Assembly: GCA_922989275.2 (NCBI GenBank)
Contig: OV277871.1
Location: forward strand, 29,646,693 to 29,710,692
Direction: 5' to 3'
Length of the DNA stretch: 64,000 nucleotides
From: Gari tellinella
Lineage: Eukaryota; Mollusca; Bivalvia; Cardiida; Psammobiidae
The position numbers were made by a program, and so were the translations under genes. Below the pieces are notes generated by a model, which was not told the DNA's origin, searched no databases, and saw nothing but the letters and a program-made list of their open reading frames with translations. Shown piece by piece: positions 33,231 to 45,600 of the stretch. How positions within the stretch are numbered: the first letter of the stretch is position 1; each line of letters starts with the position of its first letter.

Positions 33231-36204
33231 AAGCGTATTTACCACTGTAGGTAATGACTACACGCATATATGGCCGGGAGTAAATATGTCTGGTTTGTAA
33301 CAAACGTCCGGGCAGGACAGTACTAAAAAGTAGTTAATATGGTGTTTCACACACGAATACTATGGTTCACCATTTACACTATACGCTTCGAGAAGAAGTA
33401 ACTAATAAGTTCGTTTTTAGCAATTTCCTGTCACAACAGTGACTAGGTACAGTGTAGGTGGGGAAATATGCTAACCTGTGGTTAACAGTAAAAGCGACAT
33501 ACGCCTTTTATATATTATAGGCCTTAGAAAAAGCAGAGAAATAACCTTTGCTTGGGCCTGGGGGCTGATATTCAGACTTTCGCTCATACGGCAAGTGACC
33601 TTTTATGCGTGACGTCATTGGCTTTTCATGTGTATTCCACTGTAACTGTTAAACATTGAGTGTGATTATAAAGTAACGCAAATAAAGCAGGCTTTTTCTC
33701 AAAGTAAAGCAATAAAATATGACAAGCAATCTATCAAAAGGACGCAAACGAAAATACTGGTAAATACGTTATAGTAAGTAGGTTACAGGTAAAATTGGCA
33801 TAAGTTATGTACTTCATAGACAAAATATAGTTAAAGCAAGGGCACCTGTCAAATGGACTTCCGTAGTGGACTGGAAATGGCATATAATTATGTAAAGCAA
33901 TATAGCTGACATTCGACAAGTTGGCTGGGGGTATATGAAACGACATGGGATATGTCATAAATAGTGACAGGCAGTACAGGTAAAATGTGTACCAACTACA
34001 CAACACTACATTAATCAACTGTCAACATAGGATAAAAACACTTAAATAACTCATGTACGTGCTTAACCAATTAACCGTGACAAACAAACATTGCCATGCT
34101 AATTAACAATAAAAAAGTCATTGTTCTATAGTAGTGTAGTTACATGTAACTATAATGAATATTTGTTAAAATTTGTGGAAACAATAGGAAGTTCTCGGTG
34201 GTATAGCAAATATTTCAAGACAGAAAGTATCTTTATTAATAATGAGAGTATCTTTATTAATAATGAGAGTAATTACTAGGAATAGGTTGTATTAATATTG
34301 ATCTGTTTGGAATGCACAAAGTGGGTTTACACAGTCCTCGAGATGGTGGCCAGCAACATGGCGTGTTTGAATAAGACATTCAAAGGCGATTATCTTTGAC
34401 ATCACATGGAAAATGGAAGGAATTTAGCGGAGAAATAATCTCTCTGGCTATGGTACTCATTGTAATTGAGTTGGGGACGAACTGTGAGATTCATTAGAGT
34501 GCAACCAGTGATGTATTAATATGTACACAGGTGTGTATATACCGGAGACTAAGTAAATGTCTGACAATATGCAATCAACGCAAAGGAGTGGACAACTCTA
34601 TCAGACCTTCTTACGGAGACTATCGGCTGGTTCAACTGTATGTTTGGAAGTTGGAGAAAACTTTCGGAACAAGATATCAGATTTCCGACTGGACATAAAC
34701 TTAACTATGGATATTAGCAGACATTCAGCGGACGATACCTACAACTGGACTTAAACTTAACTATGGATATTAGCAGACATTCAGCGGACGATACCTACAC
34801 CCGGGCCCTAAGTTATCTAGTGACTTTAACAGTGAATTACAAATATTAAAGATTAACAGTTTTGGAATGGATAGGGAGGGGTAAATAGTATTTGATAAAT
34901 AGTATTTGTCGTATTTGGTAAATTTAGTAAAATAGTATTTGGTAAATAGTATTTGTTGTATTTGGTAAATTTGAAATAGTAATTGTTGTATTTTGCCGTA
35001 GTTGTAGTTTATCGTAATTTTTTTTGTATGGTAATATAGATCTAGTTAGGAATTTTCTATATTGCCGTACCAGGTGCTGTTATAATATAATAAATTTCGA
35101 TTATTATATTGTGAGGAGGGAAGGTGTGATGATATAAATAAATATCATTTGACACGCATGAAATTGTAATTGTGTATTATAAATATATACGGTTGTGTGA
35201 CCAAGATGCCTGGTCGGTGCAAGTAAATTAATCACTGTCCATGGGACACGCAGACCATTCAAATTGATGTCGAACTGTCAATTTGACAGGGTCCTGCGTG
35301 TTCCGACAATTAAGCAGGTTATTATAAATACTGAAGAAAAATTGAGATCAGGGACATTATGGGGAGTCCAGTAGACTAGAGAACCAGACCAGGCAGGCTC
35401 GGTACGCATTGTGGCGTGATGCCATGTATTAAAGTATCTAACTTGAAGTACTGGAGTTGAGTTGTCACTAGTAGGCCATATCACCACAGGTACACCTAGC
35501 CAGGTAAAACGGTGAGAAAAAGCATGCAAAGTCAGATGAATGTCTATGCAAAGAATCAGTGGGCGTCTCATGTGAGTCTCGCCTCCTATTTTTGTTGGTT
35601 TGGTTTGAAAACCCCTTGAGTTCGAGTATGTAAGGGCTTTTCTAGACACGGTGAGATTGCGTTGCGACATTCTTCATGCGTTTAAATTTACTTCCACGTC
35701 TATTAATAATAATTAGCGGGTATTAATCATACAAAGAACCAGAGTAATATATTTGAAACTGGATGAAATAAGACAAAAAATTCAACATGAGGGATGTGCT
35801 TTACCTTTATCCTGCTTTAAAGACATTACCACAGTCCATTAAATGACCCCCGTTGTTCTCACTATGCGTGAAAGTAACTGTAAAGACGGAGAAAAGTGTG
35901 CACAACCGTCTCAAGTTGTCTAAAGAGGCCCTGTCATACTCATACTCAAGGGTTTTTTAAATGGATTTTACTAACCAAATTATCAAACATAAGGTATGAG
36001 CCTCACATGAGACGCTTCTATGATATTTTTACATAACCATTTAAACAGCTAAAAGCATGCTGTATGCTTTAACTAAAACTTTCTACGGGACTAGGTGTTA
36101 CCACCCATGCTAGGTCGAGTAACGTCTTTAAGCTGCCTGTCAATTGCATTTAATGCCGCGAACCGGTAATTTAGTGCTCATAATATAAACGACTAATATA
36201 TATT
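33231..36204. other. Gene-free region with small tandem duplications
   Basis: It contains a 22-bp direct duplication at 34227-34270 (GTATCTTTATTAATAATGAG), a 55-bp near-perfect direct duplication at 34690-34800 and a TAGTATTTGGTAAAT-type array at 34885-34992. No exon or element boundary is clear. The 130-codon minus-strand frame at 35278-35670 has no recognised domain. Confidence 0.45.
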
Positions 36205-36442
36205 AACCCATTTCCTCATATCGTGTTTCTAGTTATGACGACAGGTGACCACCTACAACAGGTTGAAAGTAAAGCAGAATGCGCCTTAAGGCGCATTCTG
36301 CTTTACATTCAGCCTGATTTTAGCTACACTCTGCGTTGATATAGAAAATATTTCTAATTGTACATTCATTAATGTATAGAGTGGAACTATTTTCTTCAGT
36401 GTCGAAATAAATTAAAGGCGTCTTTAAGGGGTACTGGGTTAA
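36205..36442. repeat. Family A palindromic MITE
   Basis: Ends ACCCATTTCCTCATATCG and GGGGTACTGGGTTAAA. The tip AATGCGCCTTAAGGCGCATT is perfect. Confidence 0.8.
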
Positions 36443-36683
36443 AACCGTCTATCATAAGACGGTTTATGAAACGCGTTTATGCTAAAACTACTATTTCCAT
36501 TGCAAACAGTTTGGAACCAGATCAGACACCGGGTAACCTGGCGTCTGATCAGGTTCCAAACTGTTTCGCCAATCAGATCAATATATAAACACTAGATATT
36601 TCAAAAATGAAATTTTCTTCATTTGAGTGCAATGCGCTTGCATTTTGTTTTGTTTAACGGGAAAGAGTAACGTCTTCTCCCTT
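36443..36683. repeat. Family B-like MITE, rearranged
   Basis: It contains AAACGCGTTTATGCTAAAAC, the hairpin AACAGTTTGGAACCAGATC with its partner, and GGGAAAGAGTAACGTCTTCT near the right end. Confidence 0.55.
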
Positions 36684-36793
36684 TATTTAATTTTTATTGT
36701 TTTTTGTGACATATCAACATTTAAGTGCTAGAAATGAGTTCTTTTGAACATTTTTTGTGTAGGGAACCCGTATTTGCAAACAATGTTCATGTA

Positions 36794-37039
36794 CAGTGGA
36801 GAATCTGTTATTCTTTCCCAATAAACGCGTTTACGCTAAAACTATTATTTGCAGTGCAATCAGTTTGGAGCCAGATCAGACGCCGGGTAACCCGGCGTCT
36901 GATCAGGCTCCAAACTGTTTGCCACCAAGATAAACATGAAATATCAGAAATGACCAAAAGTTGTTCTTTTCTACGTTTTAGCGCTTTGCGTTTGCGTACG
37001 TTTGCGTTTAAACGGGAAAGAATAACAGATTCTCCACTG
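36794..37039. mobile_element. Family B MITE (copy B3)
   Basis: 246 bp, CAGTGGAG ... CTCCACTG, flanked by TA, orientation opposite to B2. The hairpin tip is intact; one arm reads GCAATCAGTTTGG instead of GCAAACAG. Confidence 0.88.
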
Positions 37040-37189
37040 TAGCTCCATATTAGGGGGCTATCGAACGAAGCCTCTGATCAGGCCCGTCACTGCTCGTTAT
37101 ATTTATAATCATTTTGGCAATAAATTCATTGAAAGATAATACAAACTGATCACCATTCAGTTTATTGAATATTTAGTCCGTTGACCCAA

Positions 37190-37415
37190 TTACTCGATGT
37201 ATACGCCTTTTACATCTTTATTTCATTCCTCCGCTAAAGAAAATATTTTCCCTTTATCCAGTCATAAAAATTAAAAAAGATATAATTAGCACTATCCTAG
37301 TAGATTATAGTTTAAAGCAGGCTGGAGAAAAAGCAGTATTATGCTTTACTTTAACATTCCTTAAGTTGCCGCATGCCATAAAAACTAGAAATATGTTATG
37401 GGTTTTTTGGTTATA
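37190..37415. repeat. Family A palindromic MITE, diverged
   Basis: It begins GACCCAATTACTCGATG and ends TATGTTATGGGTTTTTTGG, with a decayed stem GGCTGGAGAAAAAGCAG. Confidence 0.5.
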
Positions 37416-38984
37416 AACGCAAGCAGTGTAAGGGTAAATGTATGGTGGTATATTTCTGACACCACTTACCTACATGTACTTAGCTTCTCTGAAAATTTTC
37501 CAGTTTATACCTCACATAATTTTCTTTTAAGTGGAAAGTGAAATCTTTTCATGAGAACCTGGTAACTAATTAATTTTCGTATCGTACCAAATGACCTGTT
37601 AGTGCATATACTGCCACCACACGATATAAGTTAACTGAAACGTTTCTTGTAAACGTCCCGTTAACTGATATAGAAATAGATATCTTGTACTTCAGGAATA
37701 TTTAATGGTGTTCCGTGTTATTCTTCTGTACAAAACAATTTTCTATTTGTCTTTTTCATATAACTGACAACATTACACTTTGCTACGTAATTATCCGTTC
37801 GTAAATATCTAGTTAATAACTGTATTTCGTCGTTAAATGACGACAGTTTAAATTACTTTCATGATAAAATTTGGGTTACATTTATTTGGTGTTGATAATT
37901 GTCTGTAAAACTAATACTAAATTTTGGCGAAAACTATCTTTTTAAGTATTTATGTGAAATATTAACAAGAAGCTATTACAATATTTCAGTAGTAAACTGG
38001 TGTCAAAAATATGCCATCACATAAATAAGTATGGTTGCACTTGTAGTGTATGAAAACATAAAATTATAAAGGTTTTGCAAACGTGCTCTTATTTATTTAC
38101 AAAATATGCAATACACTCGAAACAAATAGATTAACACGATGTAACAAACGTTATATAAATAAACAAAACACCTGACAATGGATCAATATTTAATAGTCAT
38201 GTAACAACCATTATAACAAAAACAATTTAATAGTCATGTAACAACCATAACAACAACAAAAAATACAGAAAAAACGGAACACAGGGCAATAAAAACGTAT
38301 TGTAATTAAATGTTTGTGTGTATGGAAATGGAGTTTAATGTTTATGGTATTCAGTCAACACATTTTGTGTACATGGTGAATTTTTTTTTTGTATTTTAAA
38401 CATTGCTTGTCACACATATATACAGCTGTTTCATTTGCAAATGCCAACTTCAATTGTCATTTTACCGAACGATTAAGACCAACATTTTATTCCAAAAGTA
38501 AAACCTCGCTTAAGATACTAGACAAGAACTCCACGAAACAAAAGGACCATATTGATCCTGAAATCGCTCAAAATAGGAGTTTCTTACAATGGACCTGTTT
38601 TCCAATACCTTGCATATGGCTAAATTCAAGCGAGTTAGGTTTTTTGGCTCACAATGTCTTTGCGACCCCTAAACAAATAAGATGTTGTAAAATTTGCCGA
38701 GTAACATGTATCATATCTTAAATATGCGAAATTGCAACATCTTATTAGGTCATTAAACTTTAGTACATCTCTTTAAAAATGTCGAAAGCATGAAGAGTAT
38801 ACAAATACTAACAACCTTCAAATTAACATTTACCTTTAGGACATTGATTCTACTAGATTACTACTACTTCTAATGTATTATACATTAGTTTGAATATTGT
38901 GTGCAAATAGTTTTAGTCAAAATCAGACACTGAATTGCAAAGTGTTTGATCAGATTTATAACAATTTCTACATGTACAATACAG
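37416..38984. other. Gene-free AT-rich region
   Basis: No exon is supported. A direct repeat AATTTAATAGTCATGTAACA lies near 38190-38245. The 110-codon + frame at 38389-38721 begins in a poly-T tract and shows no domain. A decayed core hairpin lies at 38907-38968. Confidence 0.4.
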
Positions 38985-39062
38985 CCTCTCCATTACACCA
39001 CTAAAACAGAAAGCTCCTTGTTTTGCTGTCACATTGCTTTAAGCAGTCATCAGTCTTAAACA
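38985..39062. repeat. Family G fragment
   Basis: GAAAGCTCC, then GTTTTGCTGTCACATTGC and AGCAGTCATCAGTCTTAAAC; one arm is largely missing. Confidence 0.4.
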
Positions 39063-39066
39063 CGTT

Positions 39067-39308
39067 GGGCCGGTCTTACTAAACGTCGTACGACAAAAAC
39101 GGCCGTAAGTCAAAACTTAAAAACACATATAATTTCTGATTCCTCCACCTAATCCTTTCTTGTGACATCTCTTTGGAATCGTCTTTTCAAGACGATTCCA
39201 AAGAGATATCACAAGAAAGGATTAGACTGAGAAATAAATAATAATTGAGAATTTTTGAATCTGACTTACGACACTATTTGTCGTACGACGTTTCGTAAGA
39301 CGACCCCC
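39067..39308. mobile_element. Family F MITE with an internal family E-type hairpin
   Basis: Outer inverted ends GGCCGGTCTTACTAAACGTC and GACGTTTCGTAAGACGACCC. The interior is a long near-perfect hairpin (CTTTCTTGTGACATCTCTTT ... AAGATATCACAAGAAAG type) with a GGAATCGTCTT/AAGACGATTCC tip. Confidence 0.75.
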
Positions 39309-39357
39309 TTATGATTAACACACTTTTTTAGTCGTAATACAGAGGTTGCACGGTATT

Positions 39358-39363
39358 TATTTT
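39358..39363 (-). promoter_or_regulatory. Candidate polyadenylation signal of the TSP1 gene
   Basis: AATAAA on the minus strand, about 180 bp after the stop codon at 39544. It is the first canonical signal I see downstream; only transcript data can show which site is used. Confidence 0.35.
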
Positions 39364-39543
39364 TTATACATTTACTTAAAGAGCCATTAACAGTTAATCC
39401 AATTAAGAAATTTGCAGTAGATCATCCTTGAGAAAGGTTTGTAGTTTTGCAGTTTTTACAGCTTTTTGCAAATGTGGGCAAGTCGATAAGGTCACAGCAG
39501 AGGTCAATTATCCCATCAGTCCATATTGTTTTCAGGTTTATCT

Positions 39544-39611
39544 TCACAGGAAGTGACGTAGCAGTAACGTCACCAGTAACGCAGATAGCAACCCTAGAAT
39601 TGGCTGGAGAC
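39544..39611 (-). CDS. TSP1 gene exon 16: C-terminal hydrophobic tail
   Basis: 68 nt from acceptor ATTATTCAG to TGA, entering in phase 1. It encodes GLQPILGLLSALLVTLLLRH then FL, stop. Together with ENGAA from exon 15, the small residues, short spacer and terminal hydrophobic run fit a GPI-attachment signal. A single-pass helix with almost no cytoplasmic tail is the alternative. Confidence 0.75.
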
Positions 39612-42600
39612 CTGAATAATAAAAAATAATATTTAGATATCTGGAAACACGAAAATGTTAGTTAAACCCAGTTCATTAGATTGCTTAAAATTGAACCAGT
39701 AAGACGGGGACTATTTATACTTTCATTATAATCTAAACTATTACCAATTACTCCATAAATGCGTCATTTAATCCCCCCCTCAAACTTCAGAAAAAAATTC
39801 CACTTTATGCAGTCATAGATAAGTAATGTACCGTATGAAACATTTTCTATATCCTAGCACAAAGTAGTTTAAAGCAGGTTTGAAGTAAAGCAGAATGTTC
39901 CGTAAGGAACAATCTGCTTTATTTTCAGACTACTGTTAGCAACCATCTGTTTTCAATACCGAAAACAATCTATGGGTTAAGGGTAAAAGAAAATCAGAAT
40001 ATACAGTCAATAATGAATCTTACATCATATACGTTGTAACAAGAACACAATATAATTCAAGGGAGATTGACATTAACTATTACGACTATTAAAGGGAAAT
40101 AACATGGGTCACGATTAGGGGACTATTTCATAAACTAAACCATTAATTTCTCAATTAAACGCTACAATATCCTACTTATTAAAATAGTCTCTTCGAGACG
40201 ATTCTAATCAATAGTAACCCCATAGAATTTATTGCTGAAATGAGTGAGAAAATGTTGGATTTATTCAATTTACTCCTTATCTAGAGGATTGTTTTAATCC
40301 GTTACCTTATAGCCTGTTTCTAGTTTTGAAGACAGGTGATCACTTCAAGCAAGTTGAAAGTAAAGCAGAATGCACCTTATGGCGCATTCTGCTTTACTTT
40401 CAGTCTACTTTAAGCTATCTTCTGCTAGGACTTAATTTATGCTTATCTTGTGTTTAATCTGCATAAATGATACTTAATGGAAATGCTATACATGTAGATG
40501 CAATAAAACATATCAATATTAAGCTTTAAGATATTACACTATATTCTGCACTGGAGGAATAAGTTAAAGGCGTAACGCGCGTATAAATTTAGGCATTCAG
40601 TGTTCAACACCAAGGGGGATAACTTACCAGCAGCTCCATTTTCGCACAATGCTAGCTCGGCGGTGTCACAAGTGGCGTATAGTGCGGTTTCGTCACTACC
40701 ATCATCACAGTCCTTGCCACAATCACACTTGAAGGTCTCGTCAATACAGTTAATACTACCACTCTGGCAGGTAAAGTAGCCTATCGGACAGTTCTAAAAA
40801 TAGACAAGATATGTGACTATAAATACAGAGGTGCAGATAAAACAGAAACATTCCCTATGACAAATTAAACAAGGTACATAATACAATATTCGATTGCCAA
40901 ACGACAATTGCATAACATAACAAGCTCGTAACCCATAGTCACAGTAAATCACAGATAAAAACACCATCGTGTAGCCAATACATTTTAACCTATTCTGATA
41001 CCAAATGTGTTTATTGCTGTACTAGAGGTTATCCCCTCTGCCAAGACCTAAACAAATGGCACGTCGATGGTTTTGATACAGTGGCGAAAACGTTATTCTT
41101 TCCCAATAAACGCGTTTACGCTAAAACTATTATTTGCAGTGCAAACAGTTTGGAGCCAGATCAGACGCCGGGTAACCCGGCGTCTGATCATGCTCCAAAC
41201 TGTTTGCCACCATGATAAACATGAAATATCAGAATTGTCCAAAAGTTGTTCTTTTCTACGTTTTAGTGCTTTGCGTTTGCGTACGTTTGCGTTTAAACGG
41301 GAAAGAATAACAGATTCTCCACTGTATAACAAGCGTCCGTCAAACCAAATCACAAAAGTACTTCAAAATCAAATTTCTCCAGAGATCTTCTTCCTTAATT
41401 GTCGTGGTTTCGGGGCTTAATAGTCATAGAAAATGCTTCATTTGACCGAGATTATCCTCTCAGCCAAGAACAAAAAGGAACGCAGGTCGAAGGTTTTGAT
41501 CCCTTGCGCTGCTTCGCAATAAATGAGATTAGCCGAAATCATCTTCCTGAAATCATCATCATCTCATCTTATCATCTTTCATAATTCATCGGCGCTATAT
41601 GACATTTTGTGTCGCAGTGCTGTGAACCCAACGCATCAATCCGAACCAAATTAACAGAGTTTTTATCGTACTATGTTTAATGATGACATAATATTTGTAA
41701 GTAAAATTAGTAACAAGACCAATGTTCTTTTCTATTTCTCTATGGCTCTTTCACTTCTCCCAACATAATATAGAAAAAGAACTGCTAAAATTATGATTTT
41801 CTTTTCAATAAAATATATTTTTAGTGTTAAAACTTTTTCTCATTACTGGACTCGAGGTTACAAAGCCTTTGAGTTTCGCTAAACTCTAACCAATCAAATG
41901 CTTGACAACCGAACTCAAACTCAACTCAAACGTTTTATAACTAAGGACCACTTCTCATATTTGTATGAGTTGACAAACGTTGGTTTGGACCAGAGCCAAA
42001 TTAACAACCTATACATTGTTTAGACTTACGTTTACGTAGGTAGCTTCACGTCTTGTGCCATTAGCGAAAGTACCACCGGAGCAGGGCTGTGTATTACACG
42101 TGTCAATAAGGAAACTACTGCCAAAGCATGGCTGACCATCAGGTGTAGGGGCAGGGTCATCACACTGGCGGATACGCCCACTACGGCCAATATCGCAGGT
42201 CTTTGTACACTGTGTCCAGGCTCCCCACGCGCCCCAGTTGCCGTGCACTAAAATATACAAATGTATCACACAAAACTGTTAATATCCACCCTGTAATAAT
42301 ACCGTCTCATTTGAAGCTGTCGTCTGCACAAAAATATCTGTTAAGATATTAACAAAACCTAAAGACGAGTGTCAAACAATTTGGATCCAGATCAGAAGAC
42401 GCATCAAGCTAGAACGCTTCCTCACGTGAAAAAAATGAGTTGTCTGAACAAAGGCGAAAATCATGAAAATAACAAAAACTCACTTCATTTGATCGAGAAG
42501 TGTGTTTTTTATGCGAGACGCAATTTTAGCGATTCTACCGTAAATAAATTTTAGCGTTTTCATTTTTCGCGATCTTTTTTGCACGGATATGATATTCACG

Positions 42601-45600
42601 TCTGTTTTGTATTACCGTTTTGTGTTGTGACGCTATACCTTAGCATAAACTACAACAACTACTTTGGATTGGGATGCATTATTACCTGTGCATGTTCCGT
42701 TACAGGGGAGAGAATCTTGAGTACTTCCAATGCACCCTTGTCCGAGATATTGTGGTAATGGGTTGGTGCAGGTCCTATCACGGGTGATCTGTCCTGGACC
42801 ACAGGTGCTCGAACACCCACCCCAGGCAGTCCAGTCTGTCCAACCACCATCAACTGTGATCAAAGTATAAACGTGTTAATCAGAAAGGAGAGTATTTCAT
42901 GTACTAAAATCTTCATGTTTGTTTCAAACCCTATGGTGTCTGTACTCATTAGAATCGTTTCGAATATACTGAATAAAGCCTTCCCCATTGTAACCGACAA
43001 ATACATGTACTATAAATAACATGCCCTTTGACCTCTACGTTATTCATTACTGATAGGTCAATCAAAATCAGAATATAGTCCTGTAAAAGCTATGGTGATA
43101 GAAAATGTTAAAAATAAGTATTTAAACAAGAATAAGATTTTGAATTTCTTACTTGGGCAGAAATGAGTGTTGCAAGTCTGGTTCTCCCATCGTGATCCCG
43201 TACAGTCGGCACCAAGGTATTGTGGGGTGGGGTTTGTGCATGTGCGCGTCCTCTCCTGTCCTCCTGTAGCGCACGTTACTGTGCACGCGGTCCATGAACT
43301 CCATTGGGTGAGGCCGCCATCAACTGATGAAGAAAACAGCAATTACAGGTACAGCCGAGAAATTTTTCCCCCTTTTAAAAACGCAAACGAAACATAAACG
43401 CATATCACTAAAATGTAAAAAAATGACAACCTATTGACAATTCTGATTATCAGTTTTAATCTAGGTTGTAAACAGTTTGGAGACTGATCAGACGCCGGGT
43501 TATCCGGCCTCTGGTCATGCTCCAAATTGTTTACAATGGGAATAATTGTTTTAACGTAAACGTGTTTATCGGGGGAAAATGTATTTTCGACTGAGTAACT
43601 CGATGTCTAATCTTCCTCCAACCTATCTGACACTGAAACATCTTAATAGATATATACTTTGACACATTATTGGAAACATGCTTGGACACATGATTGGATA
43701 CATACTTGGACATTTGATTGAACACATTATATTTGGACATATTATTGGAAATATACTTGGACATATGATTGTATTTATACCTGGCCACATGATTGGACAC
43801 ATACTTGGACATATTGTTGGAGACATACTTGGACACAGTATTGGACATATACTTGGACACATAATAAGACACATACTTTGACACATTATTGGACACAAAC
43901 TTGAACTCATTATTGGACACATTATTAGGCACATACTTTGACATATGATTGGAAACATACTTGGACACTTTATTAGACACATAAATATATTATTAGACAC
44001 ATACATGGACACACGATTGGACATATACTGGGGCACATTACTTGAAACATACTTAAACATATAATTCGAAACATACTTGGACACATGATTCCTGCGTAAC
44101 AGTCGATCGTCTCGCTGGCAGCTCCTACACAGTTTGCGCCAAGATACTGGGGTGCAGGGTTGGTGCAAGTTCGAGTCCTAGTGACAGTCGTGTTTCCACA
44201 GGTCACTCCACAAGCTGACCAGGCCGTCCATGTAGTATAGCCACCATCAACTGAAATGTCCAAGTCAGGAATTCATGAGACACATTCATCAATTTACTTT
44301 TTCTTATACTAGTACGTCCACTACTAACAAATCATACTAGCATTTGCTTTTAAAGTTCCGTAATTAAAGTTATTAAAAAATATCAACATTTGACCTATTC
44401 ATTTCCATTGAAAACAGAATTTATGTTATTTTCGCAATATGCAGTTGCTCAATAAAACGGGGCTTTATTGCGACGTCCAGCCAACTACATGTGGAGGAAT
44501 ACCCAATTACATGTGGAGGAATTCCCAACTACATGTAGAGGAATACCCAACTACATGTGGAGGAATACCCAACTTGGAAGCTCAGAATCCCTTTATACAT
44601 TGTTTCATGCATAAATCGGAAACTGGGTAGAACAACTGACCTTCCGCATCCAACTGAAAGGCTTCCCCACATAAAATATCCGGAGTCCCCAGACCAGGAT
44701 TCGAACCCATAGGTCGAGGACCTTAGTGGTTCTTAGCAAATAACCACTAGGCCATAAATGCCAGGGCTGCCATAAGTTGACATGAAAAATCCTAAGATTT
44801 CCAAATTTGCATTTTTCAAGTGCGATTTTACCCCATAGCCTTTTTCTTTTTTTGGTGACATGCGACTTCTTAAGGCAGGCTGTAAGTAAAGCAGAATGCG
44901 CCTTAGGGCGCATTCTGCTTTACTTTCAGCCTGCTTTAAGCTACCATGAACTGGGAAAAAATCCGGAGATTTAGGAAAATTCCGGAGAAATGGCAGCCTT
45001 GCGAATGCTCTCTAAAAAGAGTAACGTACAACTTACTTGGGCAATTGTGTGTGTTACAGGTTCTGTCCTCACTTGTGGCTCCGACACAGTCTGCCCCTCC
45101 GTGGGCTGGTGCTGGATCCGTACATGCTCTGGTTCTGGTGTTGGTACCTCCAGCACATGTCACTGTGCAGCTGGTCCAGGTTGTCCATAGTGTAAACCCG
45201 CCATCAACTACAGAGGAAATACGTTATTCTTTACCGTTTAAACGCAAACGAAACGCAAACACATTGCGCTAAAATGTAGTAAATGACAACTTATTGATAT
45301 TCCATAGGATTTATTTTGATCCGAGTGACAAACAGTTTAGAGCCTTATCAGACACCGAGTTAGCCGGCGTCTGATAAGGCTCCAAACTGTTTGCAACGGA
45401 TATAATAGTTTTAGCGTAAACGAGTTAATTGGGAAAGAAAAACGTTTTCTCTACTGTATTCATGCACAACATGCAGATATTAATCATTTACCTCATAGAA
45501 GCACAGACACTTGTATTGTTTGTAAAATCACTTCTATATATTCTATAGGGGCCAACTACGTATGATTATCAAAAAACCTTGCTACAACTAGTATGAGTAT

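Noticed and set aside
34800..35230. Possible solo LTR (TATA-like TATAAATAAATATC, TGTGTGACC)
   Set aside because: No matching second end, no primer-binding site and no target duplication could be found.
35278..35670. 130-codon minus-strand frame
   Set aside because: No domain, no splice or start support, and no similarity I recognise. Length alone is not enough.
38389..38721. 110-codon + frame
   Set aside because: Begins in a poly-T/AT tract and has no recognisable motif.
41067..41420. 117-codon + frame (also 36725-37042, 57961-58332 and 53073-53345 on the minus strand) containing LLFAVQTVWSQIRRRVTRRL
   Set aside because: The same peptide appears wherever a family B MITE lies. It is the translation of the MITE hairpin, not a protein family.
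43531..44168. 149- and 181-codon minus-strand frames with YVSNNMSKYVSNHVSK-type and CPIICPSM-type repeats
   Set aside because: Translations of the intron 11 minisatellite in different frames; only the piece belonging to exon 11 is coding.
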